Shown: positions 1-11,200 of the stretch, piece after piece | Layout of the letters: the number at the start of each line of letters is the position of its first letter | How positions within the stretch are numbered: the stretch's first letter is position 1 | From: Glandiceps talaboti | Taxonomy: Eukaryota; Hemichordata; Enteropneusta; Spengelidae | Assembly (NCBI RefSeq): GCF_964340395.1 | Contig: NC_135555.1 | Coordinates: 25,041,725-25,087,724, forward strand | DNA length: 46,000 nt | Direction: 5' to 3' | The notes under the pieces: generated by a model | Database searches by the model: none | Seen by the model: the letters and a program-made list of their open reading frames with translations, nothing else | What the model was told of the DNA's origin: nothing | Translations under genes and position numbers: made by a program

Positions 1-114
1 AAATTCATCGTCAGACCACTTTTTGATATAGTGTTCTGAAATTCATCGTCAGACCACTTTTTGATATAGTGTTCTGAAATGCATTGTCAGACCACTTTTT
101 GATATAGTGTTCTG
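1..114. repeat. 38-bp tandem repeat, 3 copies, cut by window edge
   Basis: Three consecutive 38-bp units begin at 1, 39 and 77, each containing CAGACCACTTTTTGATATAG. The first two are identical and the third differs at a few positions in its first dozen bases. A partial fourth copy fades out at about 124. The array probably continues to the left of the window. No coding potential is seen. Confidence 0.9.
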
Positions 115-124
115 AAATTCATCC

Positions 125-462
125 AGCATTTGACTTGTTATTTTGGGGTTCAGGTCAAGATACTTTATTGATTTCAAGAACATAAGGAAACGAGCAGAAT
201 TTACGGGGGGGGGGCTGAGGAGAAAATGGGGCCAAGAAAAAATAGGGGTGCGAAGGGGTCACACGAAAATTATGGAGATCTGATAGGGGCCATGAAATAT
301 TTTACTTATGATTTGAACCAAATTAAACCTCGGGAACGGTCGCTTACCAAATACAATTTCACATTTTTTGTGGCTTCGCCGCAATAAGTTCTTAACCCTA
401 TATTCAATTATGAGGCAGGTGGCTGCCACGAGAATGTGACTGTTTGTTTATGCCTTAATTAA
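125..462. other. Non-coding, G-rich stretch
   Basis: No gene is seen. Positions about 195-222 (GAATTTACGG followed by a G run and GCTGAGGAG) are repeated in inverted orientation near 980-1011. This may mark a decayed repeat element. Confidence 0.4.

Positions 463-517
<55 letters not shown>
463..517. repeat. (TGTC)n microsatellite
   Basis: About 13 uninterrupted TGTC units. The same motif recurs at 6321, 15177 and 18546, and as its complement (GACA)n near 17 kb and 40.5 kb. Confidence 0.95.
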
Positions 518-1440
518 GTTTTGGTTATCAATTAGCAATCAAAATTTACGCTTCTAAATGGCTTCTACGGGTCTTTATTTTTAAAATAGTGCTCACCTAG
601 GAGGGTGTCCCGCCTACACCCTCCCCACCGACGATCATCGTGATGCTGTTTCTCCCCCAAATCAAGATTGGAGGGGAAATCCCTGTTGGCTAAGTATTTC
701 CAAGTTTAGGTTACAGCCCAATGTGAGATCTCTCCTCGCACACCCATACCTATTGTAATCATTTGTACAGACGCTGAAGCTGTCATTTTAATGTAATATA
801 CCATGCCATTGTACAGATCTAGCATGCGAGGGGGGAGTGTACAGTATAATTACACATATAAACATCTCTGTGTAGCCTGGGGAGGGGACTACGAAAATTC
901 TTGGGTTCATCTAGGGGGCATGATTTTTGTTTGCGAGCTCAAATGGGGCTGCTAAAAAGATTTTGACCAAAATACTTCCTCCTCAGGCCCCTCCCCTGCC
1001 GTAAATTCTTTTCATTCCCTAAAGGGGAGATGATGAGACAAAAGGTGTGCTGAGCTGTACTGACCAGCTGGTGCTAGGCTATATTGGCCAGCTGGTGTTA
1101 TTCTAAAGTTTACCCATTCTATAAAATCAACCTTTCGTCTTGATCATAGGGGCGTGTAATATTTCTTAGATTTTTGTTTTCCTAGTCTACAGACCAAATA
1201 TAACAACCTTTTGACTATATATTCCTACCTGTAAGGAAAAAACAGAAGGGGACATCGAGTCACGATCCTGTATAAACTCCTCTGTACGTCTTGCTATTTT
1301 GAATAATCATCTCATTGCCGGGGAAACTGCACCTATGTAAAGAAAGCACCTGTAAAGAATCACTACTTTATGGGCCACCAAAGTGAAATCCAGAATACAT
1401 AGATTGACAGTTTAACACAATAAAAATGTAGTTATATTGG
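518..1440. other. Non-coding; hairpin and short duplications
   Basis: No gene is seen. Positions 600-624 form a perfect hairpin with a 9-bp stem (GGAGGGTGT / ACACCCTCC) and a 7-nt loop. Positions about 1056-1103 hold two diverged copies of a roughly 24-bp unit containing CCAGCTGGTG. Positions 980-1011 are the inverted partner of 195-222. Confidence 0.45.
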
Positions 1441-1547
1441 AAATCGTACAAGTAGACTCACCAGGTAGCTGTCGAGAACTTTTGGCGATCCATGGTTCCG
1501 GGTTTAGTGATGGGGCGTGCTTCTGATTTTTAAATGCAGCGGTCGTC

Positions 1548-1752
1548 TGACGTTATTAAACAACGCCTCTTTCTCAGCCAATCAGCAGTGAACGTTTGAC
1601 GGTTACGTCACTTGACTTGCCTTTGACATACAGATGATTTTATACAGCACTCACTCATTGTAAAGGGTCCATTTTTCTCGTTACAAAAGCATTTTTTGCC
1701 CCTAGTGATAGTGTACAACTTTATTTGGCACCTATTCTTCACGCAGGTATGT
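1548..1752 (+). promoter_or_regulatory. Candidate core promoter with 5' non-coding exon and splice donor
   Basis: Elements appear in promoter-like order and spacing. There is a CRE half-site TGACGT at 1548-1553, a CCAAT box at 1578-1582 within AGCCAATCAG, a CRE-like TTACGTCA at 1603-1610, a TATA-like TTTTATAC at 1638-1645, and an initiator-like CCATTTT at 1669-1675 with the putative +1 A at 1671, about 30 bp after the TATA. From +1 to 1746 there is no ATG, and CAG|GTATGT at 1744-1752 is a good 5' splice site. The inference is a non-coding first exon of a plus-strand gene whose coding exons lie farther right, possibly beyond the window. No downstream exon was identified, so this remains a candidate. 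Confidence 0.4.
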
Positions 1753-2980
1753 TTTTGTTGAGCAAATGTGCATGTTTCGTTCATATTTGAAAGGTTGAGG
1801 AAAGAAGATGTCCTCGATGTCCACCCTTTAATATTTCTACTAGTAAAGAGATTGATACATTTGCAGCAGCAGGATTCGTACGATATTTTCCTAAGAAAAC
1901 GGCAATCTAAGCAATAATACGTGCCCCTGTGGTCTTGATCATCTACAACTTCTCGTAATATTTCGAATGATTCTCTGTCGAAATATCATTGATCAGTGTT
2001 TGGGCGTTTCTTCTGATATCTACCTTAATTAGAGACATTGCGTCGACATCATAGAAACATCTGTACGTTCATCGACGATTTATTTTCAATTAACTGAAAT
2101 ATATTGGCGGAGCCAATACGAAAACAAAATTGGCGTAAAGAGATGTCCCTGGCATCAGTACATAAAAAAGCTGGATTTCGCAACTGTCGGTCGGAAGACG
2201 GGTCGAAGGTCACAGATCAAAGTTCAATTTCTATCCTCACGGGAAGACTAAAAGGATCGTTAAAGGTTCGTAATAATTCAACTAATCCGACAATAAGATG
2301 ATTGATGACAATGAAAGTCCTAAAGACACGTGATAAAACTTTACACTATCTAAAGTTGATGATTTTTTATGTCTCACTATGAATTATAATGAGTATTTTA
2401 TCGTCGGCGGTGACTCGTTTCACACCTTGTAATGAATAGATACAACACCCCAGTGAGAGCAGTAGTCATTTCTAAGTACGTTTTAATGATAAATTCAAAT
2501 CCAGCTCTGATTATCGTGATCTTCTAGCCAACCATGTACTGTCTTATCCGAAATCAAGTCATGGAAAACATGGCTTCTAAAAACCACTTATATAATACTT
2601 TATATGAGTGTCTAGGGATGTACTTTCATGCACAGAGTTTAGACATTCATTTTCGTTTTCATTAGTGGTAGATTTTTGAACTTATCTATGAACAATGGTG
2701 ACACGGAAAAGTAAGAATTCATGTCGATATTTTTATCACATTTTATCACGTTTTACTGTTTTTGTTTGAATATAAAATGAATCTTATACTTTCACCAAAT
2801 TATTACTCACGACTTACTTTTTTTTAACGTTTGAGACATTCTTAAACGTGTTCTTAAAGTGAACAGGTGTACCCAGCTGCTAAATTAACTACACACGTTT
2901 GATTGACATACATTACGTCATCACTAATTACAGGTGAAGGCGGGAAATGGACTCTCGGGACGTCCGATTTTATCAGATTC
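1753..2980. other. Non-coding, no recognised feature
   Basis: A 66-codon open frame at 2104-2301 (plus) begins with TTG, is not bounded by clear splice sites and matches no family I recognise. It could be a chance frame or an exon fragment of the gene suggested by the promoter at 1.6 kb. I see nothing else. Confidence 0.4.
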
Positions 2981-3035
2981 TTGGGGTAGGGCCATATTGG
3001 GGTAGGGTCATTCTTGGGGTAGGGCCATATTTTAG
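2981..3035. repeat. Short G-rich minisatellite (TTGGGGTAGGG units)
   Basis: Three degenerate copies of TTGGGGTAGGGYCAT with irregular spacing. They produce the PTPR motifs in a minus-strand open frame at 2973-3275, which I regard as spurious. Confidence 0.7.
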
Positions 3036-3625
3036 AGAAGTGAATTTGTGGCGGGACACTTTACTTTGACTCATTGTATTATTTAACTTTGAAATGTTTT
3101 GTCGTTTCGGTATCCTACCACTGGTGTCACTCGTGCCACATCCCACATTCATTTTTACCAATGCTGTACCATGATATCGTTGGCACACATACCGTGAATC
3201 AATTGTTAATTGTAGTGTGAGGTGAGGAGTGAATCTAACAAGAGAAAGGCATCTGAGAGATAGAGTCCTTACCATCGATTCTGAGACTTGTGACCCTATT
3301 TCAGCATTTTAACCCATTTTTTAAAATAAATATTTGAATAGCGGGAGGGGTATTGTTTTAGATAAAAAGGAAACTGATAAAACGGAATCAGGGAAGGCAC
3401 GCGAAGGACAACACTTGATTTCTCCAGCCCTCAGACTCCCCCTGCAATTACTAAACATTTCCTCCCTAAGGCTTTTGATGATTTCGTAAGACAGAAAATC
3501 AACACAACATTTTCAATCCAGGCAGTAGCAAAAGCACGCAAAACAAATTAATTCAAATGAATTCAAATTAAATTAAATTAAAGTAAATCAGAGTAAACAC
3601 ACTGAGTGATAGATTAATTACATTT

Positions 3626-3626
<1 letters not shown>
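3036..3626. other. Non-coding, no recognised feature
   Basis: AT-rich sequence with short ATTAA/TCAAAT stutters near 3545-3590. No supported gene is seen. Confidence 0.4.
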
Positions 3627-3660
<34 letters not shown>

Positions 3661-3682
3661 AATAATAATAACGACGACGACG

Positions 3683-3722
<40 letters not shown>

Positions 3723-3723
3723 G
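3627..3723. repeat. (CAA)n/(AAT)n/(CGA)n compound microsatellite
   Basis: A trinucleotide tract that changes from CAA to AAT to CGA and back to CAA. Confidence 0.95.
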
Positions 3724-6113
3724 AAACACCATATCTGTATGTCATTCAGTACAGCGATATGAAGGAATGTTCTGAATGTGTTATATTTCCGTGCCGCTAC
3801 ATCGATTCATCATCGCCTTAACGGCAGGGGTGTCACAGCAAATGAAGGCAGATATCAGGGATATACTTGCCACTTGAGTTGGAAGAATCGAAATCACTGA
3901 CACAACACACAGACAGAAATGAAAGAATTTACGGCTTTAGCTGAGATAAATTTGAATCATGGCGAACCATCGTACCCAGCAGTACGAAGTCAGTTCGCTG
4001 GAAGAATTAAAATCCCCAATCTCGTTTTGAGCCAGATTATACAGTCTATGGATTAAAATGAGATAAATTTTAGTCGGAGTCAAGCGTCACATCGATATTA
4101 ATCCAGAATTGTAGCAAGAGATAGATTACTCGTTCTTTCTCATCAGGAAGTCCACCTGACTGACTTGACCTCTCAAATACTGCACTGTGAAATACATCGA
4201 TTTGATAAATGCAGAGAGAGTCGAGTTCACCATACTAATTGAGATATACGGCAGAGGTATACATACCTTCACATTGAGTTAAAATTATGGCAGTTTTGTG
4301 TAAATCCATATCAAAGTTGAAAGTGTTTTTCATGTTAAAACAAGTTTTTTTTCATTACATAGACAAGTTATCTTTTGTTGTATCAAGGTGGTAATCTCAA
4401 TACACGCAGTTACTTCACAAAACTGACATGTACAGATAGTAAAGTTTCAAGGCAAAATTCGCTGTGAAGGAACGCCTCCAAAGACATATGACATGAAAAA
4501 CATAGATATATTGTGGTTTTCGCTCCAGATTTGATTGTTGTTATTTAATTCAGTAATCGCGTTTATTTGCATCGAAATTGTCCAATATTAATCTTGTATA
4601 GCTTTAACTTTGCTAGTAATCCTGATCATAGCCACGAGACCGTAATGGCTCCCTTGAGTACGTCCAAATGGCAGCCTAAATGGAAATCTGTAAACAATGA
4701 ACGAGGTATGTTATGACAGCGTAAACCGAGATTTCAGCTACTAAATTAAGACAGACACACACTAAAACTATTATTGTTGTTTTAATTCCCATTGTACTCA
4801 CAGTAGAGTGGCGTTTTCTGATAACTTCCATGATCTTGCAGTGTACACTTTTTGGAGACTTCCAGTGTTTACATTTACACTGTCTTGATTACAGGGTTGT
4901 ACATGTAATATACCACATGATGTCTATTTTGAATTCGTTTGTTATTCAGAGAGAATAAAAAAACAGACGATATTAAAACTGTCTATTTTTTCTTGCTTTT
5001 GCCGTAACCAAGGTAACGACAACGGTGAAACCTTGCAGTTCAGGTTTGATATTTTAGCCATTCCTGCTAGTCCAGTATTTTCAACAGCGACCCTCTGTAC
5101 TGTACACTTCACTCCCATTATTGTAATAATCAATTGAATAATAAGTCCTCATCAATAGCAACCATAGTAAACTATACCCGATGTGAAGCAATTATGTAAC
5201 GGGTTTCTAAAAACATATCAATTTGGAGTATAGCTGGCACTCTTAACTTGGACCTCGTCAAGTCTGTCTTTAATAATCCGAGATAAAATTGAGTCAGCAT
5301 TTTCATCGCACACATAATGATTCAGTGTCGGATGTATTTTTGAATCTAATAGAGTTTCCAATTTGGTTGTTGCCATAGTAACTCCAATCTACTACCCTAG
5401 CAGACATTACGGTGTATGTATAGATGGTGCTATGATATTAAGACATGCGTTTAGTCTAATTTAGATAGTTTCTATTAACTGGTGTGATAAACAGTATATC
5501 ACGTTTTTAGCAGGTGTATATTAATGTTTAATCAATGAAATATAATTTATATATATATATAAGTATTACAGTAAAAGATTCGCTAAATGATGAAATTCAC
5601 ATACATACATACTGGTTAGTATTTGGAAGATGAAATTTCCGAATTCCAAGCCTGCACTGATTATGGATTATGGGTTTATTTATGTTCAGTATCTACTCTA
5701 TACTTTTACCTGTAGCATGACGATTTGTCGAATATACTTGCAACCAATGTTCCACTCGGCACTCCTATCATTTAATTTTAATTCCCTTTGTTTCATGAAC
5801 ATTAATTATGTGTGTTTTTTTTGTTTTTGTGTTTTACTTTGTTGTGTACAATGCACTGAGACGTATGTGTAGTGCGTTCTTTAAGAATTAAAATAATAAT
5901 AATAATCAAAATGCGTTTATATGCTGACATTACGTATACGCATACATAATGAGTTCAGAACGTAAACAGGCAAAACAAACTATTAGATTGCCTAATGTAC
6001 ACTCATACTAAACTAACTTAAAATTAGAAATTCACGTTCATGAAGTAATAGAAGTAAATATTCAAGAAATGTGTTCTAAGTAGGCCAATATCAGATGGCA
6101 ATTAGGCCCTAAG
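3724..6113. other. Non-coding, no recognised feature
   Basis: About 2.4 kb of mostly unique AT-rich sequence with a small (AT)n run near 5548-5561 and a short (AAT)n run near 5890. The open frames at 4942-5133 (minus) and 5630-5872 (plus) are short, hydrophobic or low-complexity and unrecognised, and I do not call them genes. Confidence 0.45.
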
Positions 6114-6224
6114 CCAAGAGTACGGTATTGTGTAGATTTCAGCCCTCCTTCCAAGAGTACCATATTTTATAGGTTTCAGCCCTCCTTCAAAGAGTAAGGT
6201 ATTGTGTAGATTTCATACCTCAGG
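6114..6224. repeat. 37-bp tandem repeat, 3 copies
   Basis: Three diverged 37-bp units start at 6114, 6151 and 6188. Each begins with a form of CCAAGAGTAC and includes a GTTTCAGCC/ATTTCAGCC block. Confidence 0.8.
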
Positions 6225-6318
6225 CTTCCACCTATTTTCTCTGCCCTATCTTACTCAAACTAGTACTCTTTCTTCTCTTCCCCATCTTCACAATCATCTC
6301 ATTCTGAGTCTCTTTTTA

Positions 6319-6320
<2 letters not shown>

Positions 6321-6386
<66 letters not shown>

Positions 6387-6424
6387 ACGTCCGTCTGTCT
6401 GTACGTCCGTCTGTCCGTCCGTCC
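6321..6424. repeat. (TGTC)n microsatellite with TACGTCCG variants
   Basis: About 16 pure TGTC units followed by a degenerate tail of TACG/TCCG units. Both strands read as Cys/Ser or Gln/Thr/Asp repeats, which are artefacts. Confidence 0.95.
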
Positions 6425-7564
6425 TATTACGTCTCCCAATGAATCTCAACGTACGGCAGTAACACCGAAGTTTCCTGACAATCGACAGAACGGCTTTCCC
6501 CAGACTAGCTTTGTCGTTGCCAAAACTTATCAAAATATCAGTCTTACGTTTCTACTCCACCAATCCTATTGCATAACATTTTGTTTGAAACGTTCAGAAT
6601 AATGTTTCCTCTAAGTACTCCTTGACACCTATTTTCTGTTTTCTACTAAAGTGTTGCTCATGGATTTCAAGAAACACAGTAGAGTTTTTTGGTCGACGTC
6701 ACAAATTGCAATGGAAAATAGTGTTACGATTTTTGCTTTGGAATCATTAAATAAGCTGCAATAATTGTGTACAGCTTGTGAGTGAATTTAAAGCGAGCCT
6801 CTTTTTGTCTGTTGAAGCTTTGTTAACAGAACTACAGAAATATGATCAGGATACGTACGGTCAATTACTGCCCATGCGGTGGGGTGTATATGTGCAAGCG
6901 CGGTCAATATATTATATTATATATTATACATATGACTGAGTATATAGTCTATATAGTGAGCGTTGGAACGTTCAGTACTCGGGCATCCACGTAGCTGAGT
7001 TTATTCACCCTGTAAAATATATAGTACCAGCTTCATTTAATTGATTCAGGTATACATATACCTGTCAAAGTCCGAATTACACGTAGAAAAATAATTTTAA
7101 TCAGGTAAATCTGGAGATTGATCAGCAAAATAAATAGCAAAAGGAAAACAGCGAGGGAAGGACGTGGTCTACAGGTGTACGGCATGGTTTAAGAAAGCTT
7201 AATCAATGCTCCACTTGTCGTTTATAAAATGAGATCGATGGATACTAGATTGGAGCTTATTCTACCACAGTTTGCAGAATTTTCATCGATTTAAGCAGAC
7301 AAGTGGATCGACAGATGCGGCTTTTTAAAACATGAACAATAATACAGAGATTTGATAAGGGATAACGTCGTTTAATGTATAGTATATGTAGCGACAGGAT
7401 ATGAACAACAACGCCGATCGCCGTTGTCCTAGTAACACGGTAGATTCACATTCTATTCAGATGTTTAGGAATTGCTGTTCTGGCCAGTAAGCCAAATACT
7501 GTTCGTGTTTGAGTTAAACAGATATATTACTTAACACATTCATGTCATATGTAGAGTGTACACT
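6425..7564. other. Non-coding, no recognised feature
   Basis: Unique sequence with an AT-rich, self-complementary patch near 6908-6955 (TATATTATATTATATATTAT). No gene is seen. Confidence 0.4.
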
Positions 7565-7724
7565 ATATTCTCTTACCAATGTATTCTCTTACCAATGTAT
7601 TATCTTACAAATGTATTCGCTTACCAATGTATCGTCTTACCAATATATTCTCTTACCAATATATTCTCTTATCAATGTATTCTCTTACCAATATATTCTC
7701 TTACCATTGTATTCTCTTACCAAT
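7565..7724. repeat. 16-bp minisatellite, exactly 10 copies
   Basis: Ten units of exactly 16 bp (TATTCTCTTACCAATG with point variants) at 7565, 7581 and so on. Because 16 is not a multiple of three, two overlapping plus-strand frames both read SLTNVFSYQ-like strings. Neither is a gene. Confidence 0.9.
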
Positions 7725-8223
7725 GCATCAGCAATTTTACAGAGCACACTACTAAAGGAAGGAATTCAAAATATCTTAATGGATAGCTAAGATCTTTTGG
7801 CAAGATTTGAACCATCAATGTGCCCTACTCAAACCAATAATATAAATGGGGACCTGGTAGGACATATAGTAACTTTATTCATATGCGCCTCAGTGGCTAC
7901 AAGGATCGGTTATACGCTCACCAGGGAATTGGGAAGTCATAGGACTATGTCAAGGTTAATATTATAGTGCATAACTAGGCCTATAATTCATCATTGTCAG
8001 TCGACATATAGTATTCTTCTTGAAAAAATCGACTGACGTACTAGGTGAGAAACTAATTGAAGATTTAAGCCGACTTTGTAGCGATTTACTACAGATATTG
8101 GTACTCTATAACGCTATTGAAGAAATGTTCTGATGATGAGACGAGTGGGGTTGATTAAACGTACATCAATCAATTTCTAACACTGTGATACTCATTGAAA
8201 CCAGATACAAATGTATGATGTAA
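7725..8223. other. Non-coding, no recognised feature
   Basis: Unique sequence running up to the left edge of the 39-bp satellite. No gene or repeat is recognised. Confidence 0.4.
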
Positions 8224-11200
8224 AGAGTCTAGTACTGTGGTGTATACTATGTAGGTGGTACTAGAGTCTAGTACTGTGGTGTATACTATGTAGGTGGTAC
8301 TAGAGTCTAGTATTGTGGTGTATACTATGTAGATGGTACTAGAGTCTAGTATTGTGGTATATACTATGTAGGTAGTACTAGAGTCTAGTATTGTGGTATA
8401 TACTATGTAGGTGGTACTAGAGTCTAGTATTGTGGTGTATACTATGTAGATGGTACTAGAGTCTAGTATTGTGGTATATACTATGTAGATGGTACTAGAG
8501 TCTAGTATTGTGGTGTATACTATGTAGATGGTACTAGAGTCTAGTATTGTGGTGTTTACTATGTAGATGGTACTAGAGTCTAGTACTGTGGTGTATACTA
8601 TGTAGGTGGTACTAGAGTCTAGTACTGTGGTGTATACTATGTAGATGGTACTAGAGTCTAGTATTGTGGTGTATACTATGTAGATGGTACTAGAGTCTAG
8701 TACTGTGGTATATACTATGTAGGTGGTACTAGAGTCTAGTATTGTGGTGTATACTATGTAGATGGTACTAGAGTCTAGTATTGTGGTGTATACTATGTAG
8801 ATGGTACTAGAGTCTAGTATTGTGGTGTATACTATGTAGGTGGTACTAGAGTCTAGTACTGTGGTGTATACTATGTAGATGGTACTAGAGTCTAGTATTG
8901 TGGTGTATACTATGTAGATGGTACTAGAGTCTAGTACTGTGGTATATACTATGTAGGTGGTACTAGAGTCTAGTACTGTGGTGTATACTATGTAGATGGT
9001 ACTAGAGTCTAGTATTGTGGTGTATACTATGTAGGTGGTACTAGAGTCTAGTACTGTGGTATATACTATGTAGATGGTACTAGAGTCTAGTACTGTGGTG
9101 TATACTATGTAGGTGGTACTAGAGTCTAGTATTGTGGTATATACTATGTAGGTGGTACTAGAGTCTAGTATTGTGGTGTATACTATGTAGATGGTACTAG
9201 AGTCTAGTATTGTGGTATATACTATGTAGGTGGTACTAGAGTCTAGTATTGTGGTGTATACTATGTAGATGGTACTAGAGTCTAGTACTGTGGTGTATAC
9301 TATGTAGGTGGTACTAGAGTCTAGTATTGTGGTATATACTATGTAGGTAGTACTAGAGTCTAGTATTGTGGTATATACTATGTAGGTGGTACTAGAGTCT
9401 AGTATTGTGGTGTATACTATGTAGATGGTACTAGAGTCTAGTATTGTGGTATATACTATGTAGGTAGTACTAGAGTCTAGTATTGTGGTGTATACTATGT
9501 AGGTGGTACTAGAGTCTAGTATTGTGGTATATACTATGTAGATGGTACTAGAGTCTAGTATTGTGGTGTATACTATGTAGGTAGTACTAGAGTCTAGTAT
9601 TGTGGTATATACTATGTAGGTGGTACTAGAGTCTAGTATTGTGGTGTATACTATGTAGGTGGTACTAGAGTCTAGTACTGTGGTGTATACTATGTAGGTG
9701 GTACTAGAGTCTAGTATTGTGGTGTATACTATGTAGATGGTACTAGAGTCTAGTATTGTGGTGTATACTATGTAGGTGGTACTAGAGTCTAGTACTGTGG
9801 TGTATACTATGTAGGTGGTACTAGAGTCTAGTATTGTGGTATATACAATGTAGATGGTACTAGAGTCTAGTACTGTGGTGTATACTATGTAGGTGGTACT
9901 AGAGTCTAGTATTGTGGTATATACTATGTAGATGGTACTAGAGTCTAGTATTGTGGTGTATACTATGTAGGTGGTACTAGAGTCTAGTATTGTGGTATAT
10001 ACTATGTAGATGGTACTAGAGTCTAGTATTGTGGTGTATACTATGTAGATGGTACTAGAGTCTAGTATTGTGGTGTATACTATGTAGGTGGTACTAGAGT
10101 CTAGTATTGTGGTATATACTATGTAGATGGTACTAGAGTCTAGTATTGTGGTGTATACTATGTAGGTAGTACTAGAGTCTAGTATTGTGGTGTATACTAT
10201 GTAGGTGGTACTAGAGTCTAGTACTGTGGTGTATACTATGTAGGTGGTACTAGAGTCTAGTACTGTGGTATATACTATGTAGATGGTACTAGAGTCTAGT
10301 ATTGTGGTATATACAATGTAGATGGTACTAGAGTCTAGTACTGTGGTGTATACTATGTAGGTGGTACTAGAGTCTAGTACTGTGGTGCATACTATGTAGG
10401 TGGTACTAGAGTCTAGTATTGTGGTATATACAATGTAGATGGTACTAGAGTCTAGTACTGTGGTGTATACTATGTAGGTGGTACTAGAGTCTAGTATTGT
10501 GGTGTATACTATGTAGGTAGTACTAGAGTCTAGTACTGTGGTGTATACTATGTAGATGGTACTAGAGTCTAGTATTGTGGTATATACTATGCAGATGGTA
10601 CTAGAGTCTAGTATTGTGGTATATACTATGTAGATGGTACTAGAGTCTAGTATTGTGGTGTATACTATGTAGGTGGTACTAGAGTCTAGTATTGTGGTAT
10701 ATACTATGTAGATGGTACTAGAGTCTAGTATTGTGGTGTTTACTATGTAGATGGTACTAGAGTCTAGTACTGTGGTGTATACTATGTAGGTGGTACTAGA
10801 GTCTAGTATTGTGGTATATACTATGTAGGTGGTACTAGAGTCTAGTATTGTGGTGTATACTATGTAGATGGTACTAGAGTCTAGTACTGTGGTGTATACT
10901 ATGTAGGTGGTACTAGATTCTAGTATTGTGGTATATACTATGTAGATGGTACTAGAGTCTAGTATTGTGGTGTATACTATGTAGGTGGTACTAGAGTCTA
11001 GTATTGTGGTGTATACTATGTAGATGGTACTAGAGTCTAGTACTGTGGTGTATACTATGTAGATGGTACTAGAGTCTAGTACTGTGGTGTATACTATGTA
11101 GATGGTACTAGAGTCTAGTACTGTGGTGTATACTATGTAGATGGTACTAGAGTCTAGTACTGTGGTGTATACTATGTAGATGGTACTAGAGTCTAGTACT

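Noticed and set aside
2104-2301. 66-codon frame downstream of the promoter candidate
   Set aside because: Non-ATG start, no clear splice acceptor in frame and no recognised family. Kept only as a possible exon fragment in the region note.
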